The notes beneath the pieces are model-generated. The model made no database searches and was not told the DNA's origin. It was given only the letters and a program-made list of their open reading frames with translations. A program made the translations under genes and the position numbers. From positions 186,001 through 250,000 of the forward strand of contig NZ_SODM01000007.1 of the NCBI RefSeq assembly GCF_004368785.1: a stretch of 64,000 nt of DNA, read 5' to 3'. Numbering within the stretch: the stretch's first letter is position 1; every line of letters starts with the position of its first letter. Of this stretch, positions 24,034 to 32,789 are shown piece by piece. The DNA is from Flavobacterium sp. 270. Its GTDB lineage: Bacteria; Bacteroidota; Bacteroidia; Flavobacteriales; Flavobacteriaceae.

Positions 24034-25629
24034 CTATTTACATTCGTCTAAAGCTTCAACAAATTTCCATAAAGATTCTACACTGGTATTAAATTCTTTA
24101 CTATTTGCCCTTGCAGACAATCTTGGACATGCAGACGCCAGTTCTATAAACTTGGTTCTGGTATTCATCTGCCAGCCAACAGAATTGGTCGAATATCCAA
24201 TCTCATCACTATGTTTTTTAATAATGACTTCTCCTGTAAGATATTGATAAAGCGCAACCGTTTTTCCGCTTAAAACTGTTCTAACAAATTTAAACGAAGG
24301 TTTTGCTTTTGCATTTTTACCCGTTTCTTTGAAAGATACTGTTGCATAAAAATCATTTTCTTTAATGATTAATTTTGAAACCTGATCTGCAAAATACGTT
24401 TTAAATATATGATTGTGATTTCCGTTTTCATCAGGAATACTTACTGCAATCTTTTTGTCTAAATTGTCAATGTCTTTCCATTTTGCGTAACCTGAAACGG
24501 TATCGTTAGAAGTTAACATAAGAGTTACTAAAGTATATTTAGGATCATTTTTTAAGAAATAATTTGGGTCTAAATTAGCTTCATCAATTTTAACAACTTC
24601 GACACCATTAGATCTTAGCTCTACATCCATATGTCTTGTCTTAACCTGATTTATGGCCAGCAAATCTCTTAAGGCTTCATTTTTTAGCTTGATCCCTTTA
24701 CCATCAGATTCATCATATTTATTGGCAATTAATTTTTCACACCAAATATCAGACTCGTCCGGCATGTCTAAATAATGATAAATTACAGCTAAATCAAAAT
24801 AAGCTTCGTATCTCATTTTTCTATGCTTTCTATCATCTTCTGTATATATTTTATCAAGACCCTCAAAATATTTTATTGTTGGCTCTAATTCTGTTTTTAT
24901 AGGAGCAATATCTTCATTGTATTGCATTTTATTAAAAACAGCTTTAATATTTTTAAGTGATTTTAGGCTATTTTCGTATTCAGGATGTTTTTTAGAATCC
25001 AAAATCCACAAATAATCTGTTGTTTGCTCTACTATATAACCATAATCACGGTTTAACCTGGTTTCTAAACTAGAAATAATATTCCCCCAATAACTATCTC
25101 TAACTGCTGTTGGTGACAAAAACCCACTGGCATTGGTATCTGCTCGGCTTGTAAAAGAATTTTCTATTGTGTAAGTACGTTCTAAACTGTATTTTTTATT
25201 TAGAGAAGGATCTGCGGCACAAACCACACTATAATTTCCAAAATCTTTACATTTAAAAATATTTACAAAAGTAGTTACAACTCTTTCTCTTCCATTTGAG
25301 TCTTTTACTACACTTTCATATTTTTTTACTTCTTGTAAATTAGAAATAGAATTCTCTAAATTGAACACAATTTCAAGATAGGCATTTGACGAAACTCTCG
25401 TGAATCCATCTATACCTGAATTTTCTTCTATATACTCCTGTGCTGCTTTTGCTTCTAATGGATTATTTGCATTTACAGTAATTTTATAAGTTCTGTTTAC
25501 TCGATCTAAAACCGGTTTTGGGGGCAGTGTTACAAATGATAAATTAAAACTATGGGGATCTAAATCGACAGATTGAGAAATAGCAGGCTTTGCTAACAGT
25601 AACAATAAAAGAGTAATTATTCTTTTCAT
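24034..25629 (-). CDS. secreted hypothetical protein (531 aa)
   Basis: 531 residues from ATG 25629 (MKRIITLLLLLLAKPAISQ is a clear signal peptide; the longer frame adds eight residues that make no sense). The mature protein starts SVDLDPHSFNLSFVTLPPKPV and alternates strand-rich parts (about 30-150) with a helical middle (about 190-330). That middle looks like a few helical hairpins (YEAYFDLAVIYHYLDMPDESDIWCEKLI, in part) of TPR type. The C-terminal part is again strand-rich. I recognise no family. Likely periplasmic or outer-membrane-associated. It has its own -7 element and terminator. Confidence 0.8.
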   Translation of the reverse strand: MKRIITLLLLLLAKPAISQSVDLDPHSFNLSFVTLPPKPVLDRVNRTYKITVNANNPLEAKAAQEYIEENSGIDGFTRVSSNAYLEIVFNLENSISNLQEVKKYESVVKDSNGRERVVTTFVNIFKCKDFGNYSVVCAADPSLNKKYSLERTYTIENSFTSRADTNASGFLSPTAVRDSYWGNIISSLETRLNRDYGYIVEQTTDYLWILDSKKHPEYENSLKSLKNIKAVFNKMQYNEDIAPIKTELEPTIKYFEGLDKIYTEDDRKHRKMRYEAYFDLAVIYHYLDMPDESDIWCEKLIANKYDESDGKGIKLKNEALRDLLAINQVKTRHMDVELRSNGVEVVKIDEANLDPNYFLKNDPKYTLVTLMLTSNDTVSGYAKWKDIDNLDKKIAVSIPDENGNHNHIFKTYFADQVSKLIIKENDFYATVSFKETGKNAKAKPSFKFVRTVLSGKTVALYQYLTGEVIIKKHSDEIGYSTNSVGWQMNTRTKFIELASACPRLSARANSKEFNTSVESLWKFVEALDECK

Positions 25630-25650
25630 ATAGTTTGGTTTTTGGTACGC

Positions 25651-25658
25651 CAAATATA
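25651..25658 (-). promoter_or_regulatory. -7 element of the 531-residue protein gene
   Basis: TATATTTG on the minus strand, 21 bases before the ATG at 25629. It lies just downstream of the recO stop, so the gene need not be read from the recO transcript. Confidence 0.5.
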
Positions 25659-25676
25659 TAAATTCAAATATTGCTA

Positions 25677-26390
25677 TTAAGAAAAAATTTCTTTCAAAAC
25701 ATCGAGTGATTTAGGTTTTTTAAATCCATCTAGATGAAAGCTGTAGTAATCAATAAGAATCTTAAGTAAAATTTGTCTTTCTATAACATGAAAGACTTTC
25801 TCACTATTATCAAATTTTAAATCGATGAGTTTTTTAAACAAATTGGTTTCATGTTCTGTAAGTGCGCTTACTCCGTGAAAAAGTGTAAAAATACCGTCAT
25901 TCATTTCAAAAAAAGGCAAATCGATTTCTGAAGTATCAGGATAAAACCCTAAATATTTTGTAGTTTCTAAAAGTAATATTAAATGAAAATTGGAAATATC
26001 ATCGTGGTGATCCAGCCAAGTCAGGGCGGTTTCTAAAAAAAGAAACAGGGATTCATTTTTTTCTTCTTCCTGAATGGAATAATGCAGCATTTCGGATAAA
26101 AACATGACCATCGTACTTTTTACAATATCAGTATGAATGCTTTGAAACGGAATGGCTGTTTTTATTTCTTTGAAATTTTCTAAAGTTCCTTTATTTTTAT
26201 GAACTGCTTCTATTTCTAAAATCGACAAAGGCTGAAAGTAAGCAATTTTCTGACTTGCTTTCCGACTGGAAAAAGCATCACGCACGAAATAAGATTTCAA
26301 TCCGTTTGAAAGTGTAAAGCATTTTACAATCAAACTTTTTTCTTGAAATTTTAGTGATGAAATTACTATTGCTTTGGTTTTGACTAACAA
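25677..26390 (-). CDS. recO: DNA repair protein RecO
   Basis: 237 residues, usual length. An N-terminal OB-fold covers about residues 1-80 (MLVKTKAIVISSLKFQEKSLIVKCFT, in part, is typical of RecO), followed by a helical domain (MVMFLSEMLHYSIQEEE; LDHHDDISNFHLILLLETTKYLGFYPD). RecO works with RecR to load RecA onto SSB-coated single-stranded DNA. The canonical four-Cys zinc motif is absent, common in this phylum. The start is TTG at 26390. It is about 60 bases downstream of porZ on the same strand. Confidence 0.9.
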   Translation of the reverse strand: MLVKTKAIVISSLKFQEKSLIVKCFTLSNGLKSYFVRDAFSSRKASQKIAYFQPLSILEIEAVHKNKGTLENFKEIKTAIPFQSIHTDIVKSTMVMFLSEMLHYSIQEEEKNESLFLFLETALTWLDHHDDISNFHLILLLETTKYLGFYPDTSEIDLPFFEMNDGIFTLFHGVSALTEHETNLFKKLIDLKFDNSEKVFHVIERQILLKILIDYYSFHLDGFKKPKSLDVLKEIFS

Positions 26391-26449
26391 TTTTTGGTTT
26401 GTTTTTTATTTCAGGTTTCAAGTTTCAAGTTGGAAACTTTGAATTTAAA

Positions 26450-28732
26450 CTATCGAATAATCATTACTTTTTTGACTTTGGTTTCGCCGCCGTCTTGCGC
26501 GGAAATAAAAATCATGTAAACTCCCGAAGCTACTTTGTATCTGCCGAATGCGGTTGTGTCCCATTCTATTGTTCCGCCAGTCGAAGTTGCTTCGTAAACT
26601 AAATTACCTTCAATATCTGTGATTTTAATATTGGCTTTATCAATTAATCCTGCCACTTTTACGGTTCCAGAAAATGATGGACGAACTGGATTTGGATACA
26701 CATAAACATTATTTAAATCTTCATTGGCTTCGGTTGAAATTCCTTTAAAAGAAATCATTCCTTTTGTCGTTGCTATAAAAACTTCTCCTGTTTTACTGTT
26801 GATTTTGATATCATTAACAACATTACTTGGCAAAGGCGAATTGCTTATTGTAAAATGATATTTGGTTTCCTGTCCGTTTGGCGATACCATAAAAACTCCG
26901 GAATCTGCTGTACCAATCCATTTATTATTAGCTCCATCCACAACAATCGATGTAATAAATTGTTCGTATAATAATTCCTGAGCCAGATTGTCGTCTGTAA
27001 TAATAATTGGGTTTGCTTTTAACTGACTTTCCGTTTGAAAATTCCCTATGTTCGATAAAACTCTTAAACCTTTGCTCGTTCCAATCCAAAGCTGATTTTT
27101 GGTGTCAAGTGCTACAGTTCTTACATCTGCAATTGGCAGATTTCCAACGTCTGTACCAAAAGTCATTTTCTTAAAAGTGTTATTACTTTCATTAAAAGCA
27201 ATTACTCCGTCATTACTCGTCGCAATCCATTTTGTGTTGTTTTTATCAATTACTATATTTCCGTAACTGGTTGTTTCTGCATTATTCAAAACAGTACTTG
27301 TTGCATAAGTCTGCCATTGTCCGTTGGTTTTCAAAACTTTCAAACCATTTTTTATACGGCTGTTGGTTACCCAAAGATTTCCGGTTTTATCAAAAGCAGT
27401 TCCATTAATACGAACATCAATATACGCCGGACCTTCTGTTGTCAAGGTTTCTAAACCGCTGTTTTTTTCATTGTATAAAAAATTCGGCACGTCGTCTTCT
27501 ATTTTTAGTAATCCGGAGAAAAAAGAACTGGCATAAACCTGATTTTCATTTGTTGGATTTATAGTAATCTTGGTCATTGACTGCGCATTATAAACTTCGC
27601 TGTACGGAATATTTAACCAGCCGGAAGTATTGTATTTACTAATACCATAGCTGTCTAAAGGGTAGGGATTATAATAGGTGTCGTAATCTCCATAAACTGT
27701 CCAAAGCACATTTGGCGTAACATCTAATGAAAAAATATTATTTCGCGCTGGGCCGCTTGGCGTTATGTTTGTAAAAGCTCCTATTCCCGAAAGCGTCGAT
27801 GAAAACATTCCTTTTTCTTTTGTTCCGATGTAAATCATATCGCCTACAGCTGTTGCACACGTAAAATTTAAAGTATTATCTAAAACTTGTGAATTTGTAA
27901 TCTGGCGATTTAAAATCATTTGATTATTATAAACATAAACTATGTTCGGCGTTGTAATAAACAAATTATGGTTTACTGCGCGCATATCTTTTGAGGCTTG
28001 CGGCAACTGCAAAAACCCAATAAAGTTATTAGAATTAAATCGATGAATATATCCGACAGTATTAATTGCAATTAGTTCTGTATCCAGCGTTTCTACACTC
28101 GACCAATCACCCGAATTCACTACAGTCCATTGGTTAAAATCGATCAAATTTGCATTTGTACTGTCTGCTTTTCTTATACCGCTTGAAGTTGCTGCAAAGA
28201 TAAATCCGTTAAAAAATGCAGTTTGTTTTACACTAATTTCTGCACCATTATCTCCAATAAAATAAGTATCGCCAAATTGAGATGTTGTTAAGTTAAACTG
28301 CACAATTCCGAAATCACAAGAAACATAAACCAAACCGTTATGTTCCATAAAATGATTGATTTTTTTAAGCGATGCCGGAAGTTGTTTATTGATGATATCG
28401 ACCACTTTTAGCATACTTCCATCTACTTCATTAACCAAAATCATCATTCCATTCTCATAACCAACAATTGTTTTTTTGAAGGATTCGCTATGATAAACCG
28501 CAGAAATGGTCTGACCCGAAAGTCCATCAACTGTAGTAGTGGTTTTTACAGTATTAGAAGCAGCCGTCTTAGAAAACAGTGCATTTTCTGAAGCTGCAAA
28601 AACTGTAGTTGAAGATTCTGAAATATCTTTTATTTCGTTAAACGAAAAATAACTCTGCCAGGACAATTTATTCTGAGCAAAACTAAACTGAAATAACAGC
28701 AAAAATAAAAGGTACAGAAAGTTTCTTTTCAT
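26450..28732 (-). CDS. porZ: type IX secretion system protein PorZ (beta-propeller with C-terminal sorting domain)
   Basis: 760 residues. Signal peptide at 1-19. Residues about 20-660 form two seven-bladed propeller-type domains of the two-component-regulator kind (repeats such as LWVTNSRIKNGLKVL, KWIATSNDGVIAFN, LWIGTSKGLRVL, KWIGTADSGVFMV). The last 80 or so residues are a type A T9SS sorting domain (VYVYPNPVRPSFSGTVKV; IKITDIEGNLVYEA; GVYMIFI; KVKKVMIIR). PorZ sits on the cell surface in the attachment complex and, in Porphyromonas, presents A-LPS to the sortase PorU (known). The length and W-Q-S-Y-F start (LSWQSYFSFNEIKDI) fit PorZ. Confidence 0.85.
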   Translation of the reverse strand: MKRNFLYLLFLLLFQFSFAQNKLSWQSYFSFNEIKDISESSTTVFAASENALFSKTAASNTVKTTTTVDGLSGQTISAVYHSESFKKTIVGYENGMMILVNEVDGSMLKVVDIINKQLPASLKKINHFMEHNGLVYVSCDFGIVQFNLTTSQFGDTYFIGDNGAEISVKQTAFFNGFIFAATSSGIRKADSTNANLIDFNQWTVVNSGDWSSVETLDTELIAINTVGYIHRFNSNNFIGFLQLPQASKDMRAVNHNLFITTPNIVYVYNNQMILNRQITNSQVLDNTLNFTCATAVGDMIYIGTKEKGMFSSTLSGIGAFTNITPSGPARNNIFSLDVTPNVLWTVYGDYDTYYNPYPLDSYGISKYNTSGWLNIPYSEVYNAQSMTKITINPTNENQVYASSFFSGLLKIEDDVPNFLYNEKNSGLETLTTEGPAYIDVRINGTAFDKTGNLWVTNSRIKNGLKVLKTNGQWQTYATSTVLNNAETTSYGNIVIDKNNTKWIATSNDGVIAFNESNNTFKKMTFGTDVGNLPIADVRTVALDTKNQLWIGTSKGLRVLSNIGNFQTESQLKANPIIITDDNLAQELLYEQFITSIVVDGANNKWIGTADSGVFMVSPNGQETKYHFTISNSPLPSNVVNDIKINSKTGEVFIATTKGMISFKGISTEANEDLNNVYVYPNPVRPSFSGTVKVAGLIDKANIKITDIEGNLVYEATSTGGTIEWDTTAFGRYKVASGVYMIFISAQDGGETKVKKVMIIR

Positions 28733-28753
28733 TGTTTAATATATTCGGATAGA

Positions 28754-28761
28754 CAAATATA
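28754..28761 (-). promoter_or_regulatory. -7 element of porZ
   Basis: TATATTTG on the minus strand, 21 bases before the porZ ATG. Confidence 0.5.
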
Positions 28762-28800
28762 CTACAAACGAAAAAGATATACTTTTTGTTCTCGTATAAA

Positions 28801-28850
28801 TAAAAAAAATGCCTTCAATAGCTTAAAGCATAATGAAGACATTTCTTTTT
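28801..28850 (-). terminator. terminator of gdhA
   Basis: On the minus strand AAATGTCTTCA pairs with TGAAGGCATTT (one G-U) across a 16-base loop, followed by TTTTTATT. It starts about 15 bases past the gdhA stop. Confidence 0.75.
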
Positions 28851-28865
28851 AATTGTATTTTAGGT

Positions 28866-30209
28866 TTACACTACACCTTGAGCAAGCATAGCGTCAGCAA
28901 CTTTAACAAATCCTGCAATGTTAGCTCCTTTTACATAGTTAACATAACCATCTTCGTCTTTACCGTATTTTTCACATTGATTATGAATTCCAGTCATGAT
29001 ATCTTTCAATCTCAAATCTACTTCTTCACTTGTCCAGTTTAGACGAATTGAGTTTTGAGTCATTTCTAAACCAGATGCTGCAACTCCTCCAGCGTTAGCC
29101 GCTTTTCCTGGAGCAAATAATACTTTATTATCTAAGAAAAGTTTAATTGCATCTAAAGTAGATGGCATATTAGCCGCTTCTGTAACGCACAAAACACCAT
29201 TGTCGATTAATTTTTTAGCATCATCACCGTTAAGTTCGTTTTGCGTAGCACATGGAATTGCAATATCTACTTTTACTTCCCACGGACTTTTTCCTTTATG
29301 GAAGACAGCGTTTGGATATTTATCTAAATATCTTTCTGCTCTGTTATCTCCGGTAGCTCTCATTTCGACCATGTAGTCAATTTTTTCTCCAGAAATACCT
29401 TCTTCATCATAAATATATCCGTCAGGACCAGAAATAGTTAACACTTTACCTCCAAGTTCATTTACTTTTAGCGCTACACCCCAAGCCACATTTCCAAATC
29501 CGGAAATTGCCACTTTTTTACCTTTTATATCATGTCCAATAGTACGAAGCATTTGGTCTGTAAAATATACAACACCGTAACCTGTAGCTTCTGGTCTGAT
29601 TAACGAACCTCCGTATGCCAAACCTTTTCCAGTAAGAACTCCGGTAAATTCGTTTCTAATTCTTTTGTATTGTCCAAACAAATATCCAATTTCTCTTGCT
29701 CCAACACCAATATCACCAGCAGGAACATCAAGGTCCGGACCAATATGACGGCATAATTCTGTCATAAACGATTGACAGAAACGCATGATTTCAGCATCAG
29801 ATTTTCCTTCTGGATCAAAATCAGAACCACCTTTTCCTCCACCCATTGGCAGTGTCGTAAGACTATTCTTAAAAACTTGTTCAAAAGCTAAAAATTTCAA
29901 AACAGATAAATTTACCGTATGGTGAAATCTGATACCGCCTTTGTAAGGACCAATTGCAGAATTCATCTGAATTCTAAACCCTCTGTTAACAATTATTTCA
30001 CCTTTATCATCTACCCACGGAACTCTAAATATTATAGATCGTTCTGGTTCTGCTATTCTTAGAAGCAGATTTTTTCCATCGTATTTTTTTCGCTCAGCGA
30101 TAAATGGAATTACTGTTTCTGCAAATTCTCTAACAGCTTGAATAAATTCAGGCTCATTTGGGTTTTTTGACTCAATAAGAGCCATAAATTCATTTATTTT
30201 TTGTTCCAT
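28866..30209 (-). CDS. gdhA: NADP-specific glutamate dehydrogenase
   Basis: 447 residues, the size of the hexameric small GDH. Substrate-binding PYKGGIRFH is near residue 88 and the catalytic lysine region LPMGGGKGGSDFDPEGKSD near 120. The Rossmann dinucleotide loop VAISGFGNVAWG is near 235, with Ser after the beta-alpha turn compatible with NADP preference. It interconverts 2-oxoglutarate plus ammonia and glutamate, usually in the assimilatory direction. It is monocistronic, with a -7 element at 30301 and a perfect GAAAACGTTTTC palindrome in the leader that could be an operator. Confidence 0.95.
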   Translation of the reverse strand: MEQKINEFMALIESKNPNEPEFIQAVREFAETVIPFIAERKKYDGKNLLLRIAEPERSIIFRVPWVDDKGEIIVNRGFRIQMNSAIGPYKGGIRFHHTVNLSVLKFLAFEQVFKNSLTTLPMGGGKGGSDFDPEGKSDAEIMRFCQSFMTELCRHIGPDLDVPAGDIGVGAREIGYLFGQYKRIRNEFTGVLTGKGLAYGGSLIRPEATGYGVVYFTDQMLRTIGHDIKGKKVAISGFGNVAWGVALKVNELGGKVLTISGPDGYIYDEEGISGEKIDYMVEMRATGDNRAERYLDKYPNAVFHKGKSPWEVKVDIAIPCATQNELNGDDAKKLIDNGVLCVTEAANMPSTLDAIKLFLDNKVLFAPGKAANAGGVAASGLEMTQNSIRLNWTSEEVDLRLKDIMTGIHNQCEKYGKDEDGYVNYVKGANIAGFVKVADAMLAQGVV

Positions 30210-30277
30210 TTTGAAATAAATTATAGAGACAATTCGATTTAATTCTTACCTTAATTAAATAAGAAAATTATATTTAA

Positions 30278-30289
30278 GAAAACGTTTTC
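30278..30289. promoter_or_regulatory. GAAAACGTTTTC palindrome, possible LacI-type operator
   Basis: Perfect 12-base palindrome 12 bases downstream of the gdhA -7 element, i.e. in the leader. The central ACGT with flanking A/T tracts is like operators of LacI/GalR-type regulators. A near-copy lies upstream of pgi (about 58684-58697). Confidence 0.4.
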
Positions 30290-30300
30290 GTTTCAACAGA

Positions 30301-30308
30301 CAAAGATA
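30301..30308 (-). promoter_or_regulatory. promoter of gdhA
   Basis: TATCTTTG on the minus strand with TTG (30325-30327) 16 bases upstream. It gives a leader of about 85 bases. Confidence 0.6.
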
Positions 30309-30482
30309 TAGTAAAATGCGCATTCAATGTTATATTTTTTTGTTTTTGACAGCGAATTATATATTTTTCAAACATTCTTGAGAATTGCATTTTACAGCTC
30401 CGTCTTTACATTCATTTAATATAGTTAAAGCTAGTATTTTAAGTGTTTTGTTACTTATTTTTTAATACCTTCAATATTATAT

Positions 30483-30512
30483 TTTGAATAGAATATGTTT
30501 TTTATATATTTG
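30483..30512 (+). promoter_or_regulatory. promoter of the outer membrane protein gene
   Basis: TTTG (30483-30486), 18 bases, then TATATTTG (30505-30512): both boxes match the consensus, 23 bases before the ATG at 30536. Confidence 0.75.
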
Positions 30513-30535
30513 CCATGATTTGAAAGCCCAAAAAC

Positions 30536-31327
30536 ATGCCTAAGCACCTATTTATCACATTATTTTCCCTATTTGGTATCTCTACTGCAGCAGTAGCTCA
30601 ATCTGATCTCGCACAAGAAATTGGGATATTTGCAGGTCCTGTAACCCTTCAATCTGATTTTGGACAAAGAAACAACTTCAAAAACAATGCTGGAAATACC
30701 GGTTTTGGTTTCGGAGTTGCACACTGGATAAATTTTTCTGCCAACAACAATAGAGAGAGCTTTTTTACAGAACATTTTAAAGTTAGATCAGAATTATCTT
30801 TCAGTAAGACAGATTTAAATCATTTTGGAAAATGGGTTGAAGAAAAGCCAAATGGTTTATTTGCTCAACAGCTAAGAGCAATGGACGCAAGTTCTACTAT
30901 CGTAGGAATTGGCTCTCAATTAGAATTTTCTTTTATTAAAATACATGATTTCGAAAATTCAGTTGGATCATTGAGTCCATACTTAAGTGCTGGATTCATG
31001 GCTAGCTACTATTCTACAAAAATTGGTTCTCGTCTGGGAGACTTAACACTTCCGGGAATTACTCCAGGAAAATACCTAACTCCTTCTGACGGACGTGCAC
31101 ATGGTTTTTCTGCCGAAGATGGTGTTGTTCTGGCAGCAACTGGTGCTCTTGGAGTGCATTATAAATTAACAACGATGAGTGATTTAATGTTTGAAACACG
31201 TTTCGTAATGTATAATTCAGACTGGATAGACGGTTTAAATCCAAATAAAGAAATTTATAAGGAAAACAAATCTAATGACTGGCAGGTTTGGTTTAACTTT
31301 GGATACATTATTTATTTAGAATACTAA
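30536..31327 (+). CDS. outer membrane beta-barrel-like protein (THC0290_0291-type)
   Basis: 263 residues. Signal peptide at 1-21 (cleavage after AVA). The mature part has alternating strands and Gly/aromatic residues: EIGIFAGPVTLQSDFGQR, GNTGFGFGVAHWINF, FKVRSELSFSKTDLNHFGKWV, and it ends in a strand finishing IIYLEY, as expected of a small outer-membrane barrel. From memory it matches a family in Flavobacteriaceae named THC0290_0291, with no known function. It has a full consensus promoter and a strong terminator, so it is a single, probably well-expressed gene. Confidence 0.72.
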   Translation: MPKHLFITLFSLFGISTAAVAQSDLAQEIGIFAGPVTLQSDFGQRNNFKNNAGNTGFGFGVAHWINFSANNNRESFFTEHFKVRSELSFSKTDLNHFGKWVEEKPNGLFAQQLRAMDASSTIVGIGSQLEFSFIKIHDFENSVGSLSPYLSAGFMASYYSTKIGSRLGDLTLPGITPGKYLTPSDGRAHGFSAEDGVVLAATGALGVHYKLTTMSDLMFETRFVMYNSDWIDGLNPNKEIYKENKSNDWQVWFNFGYIIYLEY

Positions 31328-31344
31328 AGAAAATATCAAATAGA

Positions 31345-31394
31345 AAAAATCCCAAATTCCAATCTTAATGATTATTGGAATTTGGGATTTTTTT
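31345..31394. terminator. strong bidirectional terminator
   Basis: 19-bp arms (AAAAATCCCAAATTCCAAT and its complement) around ten bases with an A-run before and T-run after. It lies between the plus-strand gene ending at 31327 and the minus-strand gene ending at 31475. Confidence 0.88.
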
Positions 31395-31474
31395 ATTTTT
31401 AAAAGTTAGGCTTTAAAGAACCTATCAAACATTTGTTCTTTGAGCCTCTGCAACTTTGACTCTTTGAACCTTAT

Positions 31475-32617
31475 TTAAGCTAATGCTTGTTCTAAATCGG
31501 CTATTAAATCTTCTGCATCTTCAATCCCTACGCTTAATCGAACCAAATCATCAGTAATACCAACTTCTGCTCTTTTATCTGCGGGAATAGAAGCATGTGT
31601 CATCAAAGCCGGATGATTTGCTAATGATTCAACGCCGCCAAGAGATTCTGCCAAAGTAAAAACTTTAAGTTTCTCTAAAAAAGCAATCGAATCTTCTTTT
31701 TTTCCAGACACAAAATCAAATGAAACCATTCCTCCAAAAGCTTTCATTTGTTTTTTGGCAATTTCATAAAATGGATGAGTTGCAAGTCCTGGATAGTAAA
31801 CTGTTTTTACTTTTGGATGTTTACTTAAATATTCAACTACTTTCTCTCCGTTTTCGCAATGTCTTTGTACTCTTAAAGAAAGTGTTTTTATTCCTCTAAG
31901 AACCAAAAAGCTGTCCATTGGGCCAAGTGTACCACCAGTTGCAAATTGCTGAAAATGCAATTGTTCTCCTAAAGCTTCATCTTTTACAATTAAAGCTCCT
32001 GCAATAACATCAGAATGTCCGCCTAAATATTTTGTAGCCGAGTGCATTACAATATCTGCACCTAAATCAAGAGGTTTTTGTAAATAGGGTGTTGCGAAAG
32101 TATTATCTACAGCAAATAAAATTTTATGTTCTTTAGTGATTTTTGCAACTTCTGCAATATCGGCTAATTTCATTAACGGATTTGTAGGCGTTTCAACCCA
32201 GATCAGTTTTGTATTTTCATTGATTAATGATTTCAATTTTGCAATATCAGTCATATCAACAAAATGAAATTTAATTCCTGAATCTTTATAAATTCTAGAA
32301 AACATTCTGTAAGTTCCGCCGTATAAATCATCCATCGCAATGATTTCATCTCCCGCTTTAAACGATCTCAAAACACAGTCAGTCGCTGCAAGACCAGAAG
32401 AAAATGCCAATCCGCGCGTTCCGTTTTCTATACTTGCCAAAGCATTTTCTAAAGCTGTACGAGTTGGGTTAGACGCTCTGCTGTATTCGTAATCAGCCAA
32501 AGGTTTTCCCGGACTTGTTTGTATAAAAGTAGATGTTTGATACACTGGAGGCATTACAGCTCCTGTACTTGGATCATGGTGCTGACCGCCGTGAATCACT
32601 TTTGTATTGAATTTCAT
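31475..32617 (-). CDS. metB: cystathionine gamma-synthase (trans-sulfuration PLP enzyme)
   Basis: 380 residues, family length. YEYSRASNPTRTALE near 43-57 and FSSGLAA near 76 bind PLP phosphate; the Schiff-base lysine is in SATKYLGGHSD near 194-204; AVDNTFATPYLQKP carries the Asp near 166. The fold is Cys/Met-metabolism PLP enzyme. It joins O-activated homoserine to cysteine, or acts as a gamma-lyase; CGS and CGL cannot be told apart reliably from motifs, and I favour CGS because of close similarity to annotated Flavobacterium proteins (recollection). Single gene, with a -7 element at 32656. Confidence 0.85.
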   Translation of the reverse strand: MKFNTKVIHGGQHHDPSTGAVMPPVYQTSTFIQTSPGKPLADYEYSRASNPTRTALENALASIENGTRGLAFSSGLAATDCVLRSFKAGDEIIAMDDLYGGTYRMFSRIYKDSGIKFHFVDMTDIAKLKSLINENTKLIWVETPTNPLMKLADIAEVAKITKEHKILFAVDNTFATPYLQKPLDLGADIVMHSATKYLGGHSDVIAGALIVKDEALGEQLHFQQFATGGTLGPMDSFLVLRGIKTLSLRVQRHCENGEKVVEYLSKHPKVKTVYYPGLATHPFYEIAKKQMKAFGGMVSFDFVSGKKEDSIAFLEKLKVFTLAESLGGVESLANHPALMTHASIPADKRAEVGITDDLVRLSVGIEDAEDLIADLEQALA

Positions 32618-32655
32618 AAATATTAAATTTATTTTTTATTGGTATTTGTATGCCT

Positions 32656-32663
32656 CAAATTTA
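32656..32663 (-). promoter_or_regulatory. -7 element of the cystathionine gamma-synthase gene
   Basis: TAAATTTG on the minus strand, 38 bases before the ATG. No TTG at the -33 position. Confidence 0.45.
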
Positions 32664-32789
32664 TTGATAATAACGATTTCTTTGATTTATGTTTTTAAAA
32701 TCGTAATTTTAGAATACAAATTTACCGTTTAATTTAATTTAATCCTCCTGTCAAGGTTCATCTTTTTAATATAATTAACACTTTTCGAC

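Larger units (their letters stand above)
30210..30535. other. divergent regulatory region between gdhA and an outer membrane protein gene
   Basis: 326 bases without a gene. It holds the gdhA -7 element, a GAAAACGTTTTC palindrome in the gdhA leader and a complete promoter for the plus-strand gene at 30536. The middle, about 30330-30480, is A+T-rich with nothing I can name. Confidence 0.6.
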
